The notes under the pieces were generated by a model, which saw nothing but the letters and a program-made list of their open reading frames with translations, was not told where the DNA came from and ran no database searches. Of a stretch of DNA of 64,000 nt, positions 1-10,639 are shown in pieces. Position numbers and translations under genes: made by a program. Position 1 is the stretch's first letter, and every line of letters starts with the position of its first letter. The DNA lies in NCBI GenBank assembly GCA_025738555.1, contig JAOVFP010000004.1:4650001-4714000 (forward strand), in the 5' to 3' direction. Source of the stretch: Cyathus striatus. Lineage: Eukaryota; Basidiomycota; Agaricomycetes; Agaricales; Nidulariaceae.

Positions 1-835
1 CTTGTGAATAGAGACTACTTGAATTCAATACTGATTAACTTGTTTCTAGAACTCATTAATCATGTGACTATTGGACTTGTATGATAAACATCTTGACCAG
101 AACTTTATTATAACAGTTTACTTGTCCCTTCCCTTTATTATTGTTTTACCTTGTTCTTTGGACTTGGCCTCTTTACCTATGACTATAATCTAGAGGCATA
201 CTACTAGTTTACTATGGTCTACATTTCATGGAGTTTACCTATCCCTAGGATGCCACAAACCCATGAGCATTACTCTGTATGCATCAGACAAAGTAGTTTA
301 CTATATAAACTACTTTTGTAATGTAGATAGACTTCAGTTTCAAATCAACTATGTTTACACCCTTTCTCCCACTCAGGCCTTGAGCCAACTCCACTATTTG
401 TCACTTACTCCACTTTGTTCTAAATACAGAACTGGAAGTCCAAGAGGCACAACACACAAGTTGAAGCTAATGTTCCACTACTCCCATACTTGTTCACTAC
501 CCCCATGCATCTTACTAATGTGTACTAGTTACTCTGCCACTTAGACTATCTACTCTGCAGTTCAATCCCTAGTGGAATAGAACAGGATGTGACAGATATG
601 GGATATGACAGTGCTATTATAAAGATACTAGCATTTTTCTGCATTATTAAAACAACTCTGCTCACCAATGCTCAAGCACTCACATCACATTTAACATATC
701 TAACCAATTAAACATGTAAACTCATATAATTACATTTAAATATGAGGAAACCTGTGGGTTCACAGGTAAGGGTTCAGATGGGTATGGGTGCAGGTCAGAC
801 CTAAAACATCTATGGGTTACCCATCATAAGTATCA
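1..835. other. CpG-poor AT-rich flank
   Basis: No coding gene is supported. The stretch is AT-rich with almost no CG dinucleotides. It contains one dispersed repeat (listed separately). The short open frame at 263-544 lies over that repeat and has no recognisable domain. Confidence 0.6.
365..535 (-). repeat. tRNA-like dispersed repeat, copy 1
   Basis: Read on the minus strand this resembles 4340-4455 on the plus strand: a GTAG-GAAC-TTGGCTTCA-like segment, then GTGCTGC/GTGTTGTGCC, then a CCAGTCCTGG-like segment. The order recalls the A-box and B-box ends of a tRNA-derived repeat (SINE head or tRNA pseudogene). Both copies are diverged. The similarity between the two copies is seen directly; the tRNA origin is inference. 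Confidence 0.4.
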
Positions 836-880
836 GCCAAAAATTATTATAAAAATGTAGTGTTTTATGATCACTGCAAA

Positions 881-1230
881 CATTATGCATTTTAAAGGCT
901 TATTCATCTATTAATACTAGTTCTAATGGTGATCATAAGTGATCATTATGCATTTTAAAGGCTTATTCTCCTATTGATACTAGTTCTAATGGTGACCATA
1001 AGTGATTATTACACATTTTAAAAGCTTATTCACCTATTATACTAGTTCTAATGGTGATCATAAGTGATCATTAAGTATTTCAAGAGCATATTCACCTATT
1101 ATTATTAGATTTAATGATGATCATAAGTGATCATTGAGTACCTCACAAGTATATTCACCTACTATTACTAGATCTAATAGTGATCATAAGTGATCATTGA
1201 GTGTTGCAAGGGTATATTAGTATATTATTA
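881..1230 (+). repeat. 63-bp tandem array, left arm
   Basis: About six units of 62-63 bp. Each has the order CATTATGCATTTTAAAGG, TTATTCACCTATTA, TACTAGTTCTAATGG, TGATCATAAGTGAT. Unit starts are near 881, 944, 1007, 1069, 1132 and 1195. The unit contains the palindromic pair GATCATAAGTGATC. The array is mirrored at 5790-6290. Confidence 0.85.
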
Positions 1231-1239
1231 ATACTAATG

Positions 1240-1765
1240 AATCCACAGCATCACATTTGTCACATTCTTATATGTGTTACATATGTCACACATATTCCTG
1301 CACATAACATTTGTCATGTTCTAACTGCAGGTCACATCTGTCACACATATTCCTGCACTTCACATTTGTCACGTTCTTCGTGCATATCACATTTGTCACA
1401 CATATTCCCACGCTTCACATTTGTCACATTTTTCTGTGTGTCACATTTGTCATACTAATTCCCATGCTTCACATTTGTCATGTTCTTCACGTGCATCACA
1501 TTTGTCACACATATTCGCGCGCTTCACATATTTCCCACGCATCATATTTGTCACATTTGTCACGCTATTCACACGTGTCATGTCCTTGATGCACATCACT
1601 CATCACATATGTCACATTCCTCCTGCACATCACACATTTGTCATGATTGTCACGCTTTACTAGTGTGTCACAGTTTTCATACATGTCACATGTCATATTT
1701 CTTTAAGTTCTTGCTCAGTGTCACATTTGTCATGTTTTGAGGTGTTTCACATGTTTTCATACTTG
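1240..1765 (+). repeat. CACATTTGTCACA array, left arm
   Basis: A degenerate array of ~28-32 bp units around CACATTTGTCACACATATTC, with interspersed TTCTTC and CACGCTT segments. It produces spurious cysteine/histidine-rich open frames in all three forward frames. The mirror copy is at 5440-5760. Confidence 0.8.
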
Positions 1766-3290
1766 TGACATATTCCAAGTGCAACACAAGATTTTTGCAA
1801 GTGTCATGTTTTCCATCACATTTTTGGACCTATTATAACATGTAAAATATCTCAAGTTTTATTTATCAGACACAGGACATAACAATGGTAAGTATGTATA
1901 CTTCTTTTTTCTTTTTATGTTTGCTCACACTTGTGGAGTCTGAAGGCACAGTCAGGAGGGGAATTATGAAGCAATCAACACTTAACAGCTAAGGGGAGAG
2001 AAACTGAACACATGTGTAGTTACCTATATATCCATCCCATTGTTCAAATTGTTAGTGAAGCAGAGTATCCAAATGTGCAGTGTAACTTATTAAAACAGGG
2101 GAAACAAATATGTTTTTGTAGAATTGAAGGCTATCACATGGGATATAACAATTAGAAATTGTGGAAGTGTAATAATAATAAGAAACTAGAATTGAAAATG
2201 CAGAGTGTGTATGTAGATCCATTGACAAAGTTTAAGAATTTGGAAATTAGATGGTATCAGATGTTTTACAATCAGAACTAGATATGTGATATGATGGCAG
2301 TGAACATCTTCTTATTGACAAGAACAGTAATAGAATTACACATGAATAAAAAATGTAAAAAACTAGTGAAATATGTGATTCCACATTAAACTTACACATC
2401 TCAGTCATTAGATGAGTATGATTCTTGCATGAAGTATTCGTTAAACTAATGTCTTCAACAAACATTATTGAGTCACATATCTGTTTACTCTACATCACTA
2501 CTTTACAGTTTCTTTGATTTATTGATACAAAGAGGTAATTGAAACCATCTTCACTCTCATTGATATTGTGTCACAATGGGTTTTACTTCTACACTGCCAT
2601 ATGTGTTCACATCTCTAATATATATTATATACAGTGTTTGGATGTTTCTTGACACAGTGACACTCCTTGACACACCTTCACTCTTTTCATTCTCCTGCCT
2701 CAACCTTTCGCTCTATGAATTAGGAAATCTGCATACAAATTTTAATACATATTTCCTCATCTACAAAAAAATTTGAAATGATTATGCTCACTGGAAGGAA
2801 AGATAAATAAGGATTACTCTGAAGTCAGGTAAAAATCTCATCTTGACACATTTTTGCAACCAAATTTTTGAGTTCCCTAGCCAAGGTGGTATCTTACAGA
2901 TTTTTATGTATACTTATATAGTAAGTGTAAATATTTTCCCCAACTTGTATCCTGATTAAGACAGAAATGCAGTGTTGAAAAATGAAATAATCAAAAAGTA
3001 GTATATTTGATGGTTCCAGAGAGTGACACATGCAAGTCACATGCTCTTGGTCCCACCCAAACTTGCAGGTGTGAATTATTGTGACACCTGTGACATTACT
3101 GTGTCAAGTTGCAGTTTTTGGCTGAAAAGTGTTCTTCTATCTCAAAATTTTGTATAATAGCTCTATAGATGGTATGTTATATGTATATAGTTTTTTAAAC
3201 AATATTACTACTTGTTGTCAAGATAAATGGGATTTTCAATTGTGTGTGTCAATGTCATGACTGTGGAGCTCTTTACACTTAGCCATGTGT
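1766..3290. other. Element core, no gene recognised
   Basis: AT-rich, CpG-poor sequence between the left arm and the palindrome block. The short frames at 2247-2465 and 2576-2776 show no domain and no intron-exon logic. I see nothing more that I can support. Confidence 0.5.
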
Positions 3291-3495
3291 TCTGTACGGA
3301 TCTGCATGGAATCCATGCGGAATTTTCGGAATCTGTGTGGAATCTGCACAAATTTTTTTCATTTTGGCAGGGGTTTTTTTGGGTCTGTGCGGATTCCACA
3401 CAGATTCTGAAAATTCCATACAGATTACATGGAATTCCGCAGAATTCCGCATTACAGACCTGAAAATTCTGTACAGAATCTGTACAGAATCTTAT
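3291..3495. repeat. Palindrome-rich block A
   Basis: Dense short imperfect palindromes of the type TCTGTACGGATCTGCATGG, GGAATTCCGCAGAATTCC and TCTGTACAGAATCTGTACAG. Open frames on both strands arise from this symmetry and are not genes. The same vocabulary recurs at 4050-4292 and 14345-14415. Confidence 0.7.
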
Positions 3496-3510
3496 TATAC
3501 TTATTTCCTT

Positions 3511-3890
3511 GTGTGTGACACTATGCATTGAGTGTGACACTAGGTGTTGAGTGTGACACTATGCATTGAGTGTGATACTAGGTGTTGAGTGTGACACTGT
3601 ACATTAAGTGTGACACTATGCATTGAGTGTGATACTAGGTGTTGAGTGTGATACTATACATTAAATGTGACACTATGCATTTGACATTCAGTGTAACACT
3701 ATGCATTAAGTGTAACACTAAGTGTTGAGTGTGACACTATATGTTAAATGTGACACTATACATTAAATGTGACACTATGCATTAACTGTGACACTATACA
3801 TTAACTGTGACACTATGCATTGAGTGTGATACTATACATTAAGCATGACACTATGCATTGAGCATGATACTATATATTGAGTGTATCACA
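3511..3890 (+). repeat. 19-bp tandem array
   Basis: About twenty tandem units of 19 bp with consensus GTGTGACACTATGCATTGA, alternating with a variant carrying ACTAGGTGTTGA or ACTATACATTAA. It lies in the core of the large element, next to palindrome block A. Confidence 0.85.
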
Positions 3891-4049
3891 GATTTCATGT
3901 AGTGTCACACTTTTCATGTAGGGTTACACTTGACACCTGTGACAAGGCAGCAATGGAGACAAGATGGTGGTAGGGATGAGATGAGATTATGAATTAACAG
4001 TTTTAATAGTATTCATTGTGATCTGAAACAGGAAAATTAAGGTATTAAA

Positions 4050-4292
4050 TAGATCTTACAGATTCTGCATAAATCCACACAGAATCCATGCAGAATATGT
4101 ATGAAATATGTATAGAACAATCACTTCTAATAATAATAATAGCCACTATATAAATTCTGTATGGTATCTATACAGGTCTGTACGGGTCTGTACAGATCTG
4201 TATGGAATCTGCACGGATCTATACGGAATTTTCGGATTCCGTGCAGATTCTGTACAGATCCATACAGACCTCTTGGGGGAGTGTAAATTACT
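4050..4292. repeat. Palindrome-rich block B with conserved end
   Basis: Repeated TCTGTACAGATC-like palindromes end in CAGACCTCTTGGGGGAGTG followed by TAAATTACT at 4262-4292. The same terminal segment is found at 14378-14414, so this looks like one end of a dispersed element. Confidence 0.6.
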
Positions 4293-4339
4293 GCGACTGT
4301 GCTCCTGGCCTAACTTGGTGGTGGAGTATGAGATGGTGA

Positions 4340-4455
4340 CTGCAGAGGAACAAGGGGTGAGTAAGAGACAAGGACAGAGAAGGTAACTCAGGGGGTAGAA
4401 CTTTGGCTTCAGCTTATGTGCTGCACCCCTGGGATTCCCAGTCCTGGATTTTGGA
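4340..4455 (+). repeat. tRNA-like dispersed repeat, copy 2
   Basis: Contains CTCAGGGGGTAGAACTTTGG, then GCTTCAGCTTATGTGCTGCA, then GGGATTCCCAGTCC: the spacing and wording of a degenerate tRNA (D-arm A-box, anticodon region, T-arm B-box). Copy 1 lies inverted at 365-535. An intact tRNA gene is excluded because the T-arm lacks the GTTCGA core. Confidence 0.45.
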
Positions 4456-5439
4456 GTAAGGGCAAGCCCTTTGAAGAAGACAAGAGACAAAGAGATGAGA
4501 GGTGAAACTCAAGTCAGATGAGAGGGTGAGGACATAGTTCAATATGAAACTGAAGTCTAAGTACAAATCGAGTACTACTTAAATACCGGAGACTCGGAGT
4601 AAGTAAAGGCTGCTGGCCAAGGCCAGTGGAGAAGTATGGTCAGGGTAGACATACATAGAAATGAAGACTATAACTAATTAAACATAATAAAATGCATCAG
4701 AGAAGTGAGTGCATATGGCAGTGTAAAGTGAAACTGATAGTGGTGCACTTAAGAATGATAAGTGACTCACTATATGATGTATACTACATTACTGAGGGGG
4801 TAGCTCAGTAGAACGGAAGAAAGGAAACAAGAGTAATCTATGTACAGTAAGCAATAGGTAATAGTAGGAATGTAATCAAAGTCCAGAGTAAATAAGGGAA
4901 ATGCAGAGTAAGGGCATAGGTCTGGAGGTAAGCAATACAGGATATGACAGTCAAGGAATGTCTAATCGCTGTAGTACTTTTGTATTTGTACTTCTCTACT
5001 CATTCTTGCCCAATGTCCATTACTTTCTTGCTTTTCAAGGGTCAGACACCATATAGAATTGACATTCAACAAGCATCTCATTTTCAAATTTAAATAAGTT
5101 GTTAATATCAAAGGCCAAATTACATTGCTAAGTAATGAACTAAAGTTAAATGTGGTGTCAGTGGCCAGCATTGTCAAGAACTGGGCTAGACCCTGTCAGT
5201 CACAATGGTCTAAGTCAGTGATTGACTATGGAAAAGGCCAAACACCTCAGCCTTATAATTTTTGTATCATGCAAGATCTGGGAATGATTTTGATTATAGA
5301 CCTAGTGTGACCCTGTCAGTAGTTTTGGCTGACCTGTCTATAAGTCAGATGGTGTATTATAATCAGAACACATTGATCTCAATTAACTAACCCTTCCAAC
5401 ACTGTTACTGGGTACTCTGATTCCTGGGACATGAAAGGT
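4456..5439. other. Element core, no gene recognised
   Basis: AT-rich, CpG-poor sequence. A second short A-box-like string, GGGGGTAGCTCAGTAGAAC, occurs at 4796-4815 without a matching B-box. No gene is supported. Confidence 0.45.
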
Positions 5440-5760
5440 GTTAAAATAGTTGACAAATGTGACAAAGGTGGTGTGTGGGAAATGTGTGACGAGTAATAGC
5501 GTGACAAATGTGACAAATGTGATGCATGGGAAATATGTGAAGTGTGGGAATATGTGTGATGAATGTGATGCATGGGAATATATGATGCACAAGGAAAACA
5601 TGACAAATATGAAGCACAGGAATATGTATGGTGAGTGCGGTGCGTGGGAATATGTGTGACGAATGTGACACATGGGAAAAACGTGACAAATGTGAAGCGT
5701 GGGAATATGCGTGACATATGTGACATGCAAGACGAATGTGACAAATGTAATGCTGTGGAT
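5440..5760 (-). repeat. CACATTTGTCACA array, right arm
   Basis: Inverted counterpart of 1240-1765, read on plus as GTGACAAATGTGA and GGGAATATGTGTGACGAATG units. It is followed outward by the inverted 63-bp array, in the same order as the left arm. Confidence 0.8.
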
Positions 5761-5779
5761 TCATTAGTATTAATAATAT

Positions 5780-6290
5780 ATTAATATACCCTTGCAACAC
5801 TCAATGATCACTTATGATTGCCATTACATCTAGTAATAGTAGGTGAATATACTCTTGAAACCCTCAATGATCACATATGATCACTATTAGATTTAGTTAT
5901 AGTAGGTGAATATACTTTTGAAGTACCCAATGATCACTTATGATTACCATTAAATCTAATAATAATAAGTGAATATGCTCTTGAAATACTTAATGATCAC
6001 TTATGATCACCTGAATAATCATTAGTATGAATAATAAGCAAATACTACATTGAAATACTCAATGATCACTTATGATCACCATTAGATCTAGTAATAATAG
6101 ATGAATATCCCATTGAAACACTTAATGATCACTTATGATCACCTGAACAATTATAAGTACTAATAGAAACATTCATTGGTCACTTATAATCACCATTAGA
6201 ACTAGTATTAATAGGTGAATAAGCCTTTAAAATGTGTAATGATCATTTATGATCACCATTAGAACTAGTATTAATAGATGAATGAGCCTT
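5780..6290 (-). repeat. 63-bp tandem array, right arm
   Basis: Inverted counterpart of 881-1230, with about eight units containing AATGATCACTTATGATCACC and ATTAGATCTAGTAATA. The longer array on this side shows that copy number changed after the two arms formed. Confidence 0.8.
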
Positions 6291-7351
6291 GATATGCCTG
6301 ATGGCTGTACAACATGTATAAGTGTAATTTTTGCAATATCTATATAATATAAGCCACTCACTTGCGATCATAATTGAATTACCTAAGCATTAGAGTGAGG
6401 TCCGAACTGCCAACAATCATGCTATTTATAGACACCACCACTAAGGACATAGTAAAAAGACATAGAAAGCAATAGTGATTATAATAAGAGATAGAGCAGG
6501 AAAAGTGTGTATATAGAACCCCAGTGGCACTTGATCCACCATAAGTGCACAATAACACAATATGTCCAGGTCATGGGATGGTTCCCCTGTTACTACACAC
6601 CCAAAGAAGCCAGATATATCCAAGCACTCATCAAGCACCAACGGCCATTTCCATCACTCTGGACTCGAGCCAAATTAGTCCTCGGCATCTTGCAAATTAA
6701 ATCTCGACCCGATCTGCTGATCAAAGCGAATGGACCATAGATCCAAAGTCATGTGTGCTGATGGTTCTATCTTTAGGCTCACTACACACTGGGCATTTAG
6801 GAACATGCATCAGCCAATAAGCACATCTCTATTATCATGCATGCCCATATCCTTTGAGGCAATATGACCAATGCTCTCCTATCCAGACCTTACCTCCTGA
6901 GTGCACATGTCCCTCCTCCCAGCATCATAGTTAATTACCCTATCTAGACATATGTTATACCTGTACAGTATCTAAGAACTCCACTTTTTCTGTAGTATAT
7001 AAGGCTCACAAACTTGCTCATGTAGAACCAAGCAATCCTGTACCGATTCTTCTGCTATTAGTGCTACTTAGCATATCCATGATAATTTATTCAATTTCTG
7101 AGTGTAAAACCCCAGTGTGATCTAAGCCCTCCCAGGACCTCAAAGAAGCTTAGTTTATTAGTAGTGATTACAAGCATTATAGATTACAAGTGAATATTAT
7201 AGTGTGTTCATCCCTCCCTTGCCTGGAATTACCTTGTGTATTCTGAAGATATTCCCCCGGACTTGCACTTGCTTGACTGTTAGTAAGAGTAAGCAATGAC
7301 CTTTACATAGTTTCATAGCTATTACTCCCTAGTAACCCTCTTTGCCCTTTT
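6291..7351. mobile_element. Insertion in the right arm
   Basis: The 63-bp array stops abruptly at AGCCTT (6285-6290). The expected continuation resumes at AGCCTTTAAAA (7352 onward), so about 1.06 kb appears inserted with a possible 6-bp duplication AGCCTT. The insert is less AT-rich. Its best open frame, 6507-6740 (77 aa), has no recognisable domain. The element class is unknown. Confidence 0.4.
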
Positions 7352-7438
7352 AGCCTTTAAAACACATAATGATCAAGGTGATCATTAGAAATGATTGCAG
7401 CGATCATAAAACACTTCATTTTTATGATCAAAATAGCC

Positions 7439-8742
7439 AACACCCCTCTACCCATGCAGTTCCCTACCAGTGGCAAGGTGAAATGGCAACATTGTGCCCA
7501 CATCATTAGTGTTGACTCATCATTATTTACTTCATGCACCAATGCACTGATGGGATCTGTGTCCCTGACTCTGCATGTATTGAACAGGAAAAAGTTCTGG
7601 TCAAGGACATGGTAAAAATTAAGGTGAAGATAGAAATCCCATACCACATTGCAGTCCACAATGCAATGGAAAATGAGAAAGATGTTATGCTGACTGTTCA
7701 ACCAATGGATGAGGTTATTGTCATTATTAGGAGGATAGTGAAGACTGTCACAATCACCCTGAAGAACATCCTTTTCAAGGGATCACCAGAGCATGAACAA
7801 CAGCAAATGTTGGCAAGGGTGCTGATGGGGGAGCTTGCCAGTGACTTGGATGACTGGCCACCAGGATCATGTACAGCTTAAATTCTGGTTCTATAAGACC
7901 TATCTAAAAGATAACAACAAACTGTGAAGATAGAATGACAATGCAGATGAGAATAATACAGACTGCAGCAAAAGAAGCTACTGTTCACATACCAATCTCA
8001 ATAGTTGCAGCCCAGCTGCCAGAGAAACATGAATCAATACAGGTGCAAATTCAAGTCTCTAGTGTTCTCCCCAAATTGCAAGCAGCTACCAGCCATATAC
8101 CAGGCACTCTTGAGGCCTGCCCTGTTGCAAAGCCATTCCAGTAGCAGGAGCAGCAGAATGTTTCTGGACAAATTCCATTTGTGCACATAAAGAACAATGC
8201 ACAGTTACTTCTTGCAGTGATACAAAGAAAACAACATAAGCAAGAAAGGTACCTTACAAATACTTTCAACAATAACTGGTAGAACTTAATGGTGAAATGT
8301 TGGGCTAAATCTCCATCTGAGAGACCTAGCATCAAAATCATTTCAACTGATCTATCAAATATATAGCCACTGATTCTGACTGTAAAAGTTAATAAGATGT
8401 GCAAAATGGAATCAATTTTACAGTTTTGTTTTATGTTGCTAGGTGTCCACTTGAATGAGTTCTCTGAACCTCTGACATAAAATTGTTTTTTTGTCACAGT
8501 TTGTCACAACACTGCAGTGGGAGACTCTATATCATGACCCCAGGGCCTGGTATAAATAAGTCAATGTCTCCAGTATTAGCTCAGCCCCACCCTCCATCAC
8601 TGTGCCTCCAAAGCTAGTATGTCATCAGCTTCAAAACTTAGGACTCCTCACATAGATATTTCAAAACTCCAAACATCCATTCTGGCCAGTACCTTTTCTT
8701 TCTTCACACAATGGTGATCATGACTTTATAGCTGTAGATTCT
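7439..8742. other. Spacer with two unassigned open frames
   Basis: Open frames at 7534-7881 (115 aa, plus) and 7935-8144 (69 aa, plus) have protein-like composition; the first includes a stretch like VKIEIPYHIAVHNAMENEKD. I recognise no family, no paired exon and no initiation context. They could be remnants of a transposon-borne gene. The DNA is CpG-poor. Confidence 0.25.
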
Positions 8743-9227
8743 TGATACTGCTGGCTGGCAACTTTTTTTCTGTTTGCAAAATCTATCCAAATTCAACCTC
8801 AATTATTTTAAATATTGGCTAAACATTTTGGCTGTCACAATATTATCACTATTGGCTGATACAAAATCACAGACAAATAATACACTTTGTACATATTTTG
8901 TATAAATACAAATGATTCTTTTTATTCTAACTTTAGCCTCATCAAATTAAGTGTCAAATGTAACATTGTAAACATGTTTTGCCCTCACTCAATATTTATC
9001 ATTTTGCATAACTGCAAAACTGGTGCAAAAGCCAACATTTTATTTAAGTTTTGCATAGAAGAAAATGTTTAGTTTTCCCAAAAGATTTTGACCATGGGAA
9101 AACTTTTCTAAAATCTGAAGTTTTCACTCCAGCAAAACTTAGCACATGCCCAGTACCTGCTGGCAAGGATGCTAGCATCCATTAGCATCTGACGTCAGTG
9201 TGTGTCAGCATCCATCAGTACATATGC
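8743..9227. repeat. Left terminal inverted repeat
   Basis: Includes TTAAATATTGGCTAAACATT, a segment translating as NDSFYSNFSLIKLSVKCNIV on plus, and GCTAGCATCCATTAGCATCT near its inner end. The corresponding minus-strand translation at 15081-15305 is nearly identical, which proves the inverted relationship; the translation itself is probably not a real protein. Confidence 0.8.
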
Positions 9228-9401
9228 ATGGTGTGTTCTTTACACATATCCTATCACACTTGCAGTTCTTTCATCACCATTGAAATTTGATATTCATAGT
9301 TCAAATCAATGGAGAGTATTGTCAAGTAACTAATACAATACTTATACATACAATATCTATATACTAATAGAATAATTCATACTGTTGGGGACAAGACAGT
9401 G

Positions 9402-9640
9402 GGTGGTATAGCAATAGTGGTGGTGGGGATGTTACAGTGACAGTCCTCAATGACACTGTGGGGATAGGACATTGAGGTGGGGGATGGTACAGTGGGAGAC
9501 ATTGCAGTAGGTGTGGCAACATGGTAGGTCCTATGCCACTAGGTGGGAAGAGGTGCCATCATGAGCAGGACCACATACTGGATGAGGCTGTTGGGATGTG
9601 AGCTAAAGAGCTGAGGGAGGGGGCTCACCTGGCATTGAAA
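9402..9640 (+). repeat. ~235-bp direct repeat, unit 1
   Basis: Shares with 10200-10436 the order CCTCAATGACACTGTGGGGA, GACATTG.AGT.GG, GGTCCTATG, CTAGGTGGGAA, GATGAGGCTG or GAGGAGGCTG, GAGCTGAG and GGGGCTCACCTG. It lies in the G-rich half of the element core. Confidence 0.7.
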
Positions 9641-10199
9641 GGAGACAAGTTGGTGATAGTGGTAGATGGTGGGAGATGGTGAGTGGCTGGTGGTGATGGT
9701 GGGAGTAGAAGGCAAGAAAGTGATGGTGGAATATGACAAGTTGGTGGTTGAAGATGTCAAAGCAGTGGTAGTGAGAGATGACAAGGTGTGTAGTGTGACA
9801 GTAGGTGGTAGTGGTGAGGACACAAAACCAAGATGGTGCTGGCACTGGGGACAGCATGGACACTGGTATAGTGGGGACAAGGCAATAGTGGTGGGGATAG
9901 TAGGGATGAATCATATAAGGGGAGAAGGGTGAGAGGAGGAAGAGAATGTGCTATCTACATGGAGTAACAACACTCAGTTGTTGAGATGGGTTGGCACAGT
10001 GTCAATAATGTTGTGAAGACACTGAGATTGTCATTGTCATGGTCATGCAGGAGTGGAGGAGGGAGAATGGATTAGGGAGCTGTATGACATGGCCTCGATG
10101 CCATTCTTGCCAATGGGACAGGTATCAGCATCATGACACACTATAGAGGAGCAGTGCTTGACAAGTTGAAGTGGCTGTCTGGGGAAATATCAAGGACCA

Positions 10200-10436
10200 A
10201 GGTGGGGGATGTTCAGTAGGCATGGCAATGTGGTGGGTCCTCAATGACACTGTGGGGATTGAACATTGATGGCAGGGTGGAAGACATTGTAGTGGCCATG
10301 GCAATGTGGAGGGTCCTATGAGGCTAGGTGGGAAAAGAGATTATCAGTGAGACAATGAACTGGAGGAGGCTGTGGGGACATGAGCTAGCAGGGATCATTC
10401 AGGAGAGCTGAGAGGGGCTCACCTGACGTTGAAGCA
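10200..10436 (+). repeat. ~235-bp direct repeat, unit 2
   Basis: Second copy of 9402-9640, about 800 bp downstream. Both end in GGGGCTCACCTG(G/A)C(A/G)TTGAA, which on the minus strand would read as an exon end followed by a GTGAGC splice donor. A third, shorter echo (GGCTTACCTGGCTTTGA) is at 10620-10636. Confidence 0.7.
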
Positions 10437-10639
10437 TGTGCTGAGACCATAGTGATAGTGACAACCTGCAGGGACTTGAAGTGGGGTTTTTGAGAGGCAG
10501 AGTGTGGAGGTGATGGAGGTCATTGAGATGGAGGATAGTAGGTGTGTTGAATTGCTAAGGTGTCATAGCATTGTTGCTGTGGGGACAGCTGGGGATGTTG
10601 AGGCCAGAGGAACAGGATGGCTTACCTGGCTTTGACATA

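Larger units (their letters stand above)
836..7438. mobile_element. Large inverted-arm element with array-built ends
   Basis: The outermost ~45 bp at 838-880 are repeated in inverted orientation at about 7393-7436; both contain GTGTTTTATGATC and an AT-rich outer end. Inside follow mirrored blocks: a 63-bp tandem array (881-1230, inverted at 5790-6290) and a ~30-bp CACATTTGTCACA array (1240-1765, inverted at 5440-5760). The core, 1766-5439, holds no convincing transposase. The right arm is broken by an insertion at 6291-7351. No clean target-site duplication was found, so the ends are approximate and the superfamily is unknown. The block is CpG-poor, which suggests age. Confidence 0.6.

Noticed and set aside
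881..1230. Possible CRISPR array because of regular 63-bp spacing
   Set aside because: The whole 63-bp unit repeats with no unique spacers, it is mirrored as a transposon arm, and the window is eukaryotic.
1201..1740. Overlapping Cys/His-rich open frames
   Set aside because: All three frames are open because the DNA is a short tandem array; the same pattern appears inverted at 5379-5800.
4386..4450. Functional tRNA gene
   Set aside because: The T-arm core GTTCGA is missing and the acceptor stem does not pair; only a degenerate tRNA-like repeat is supported.
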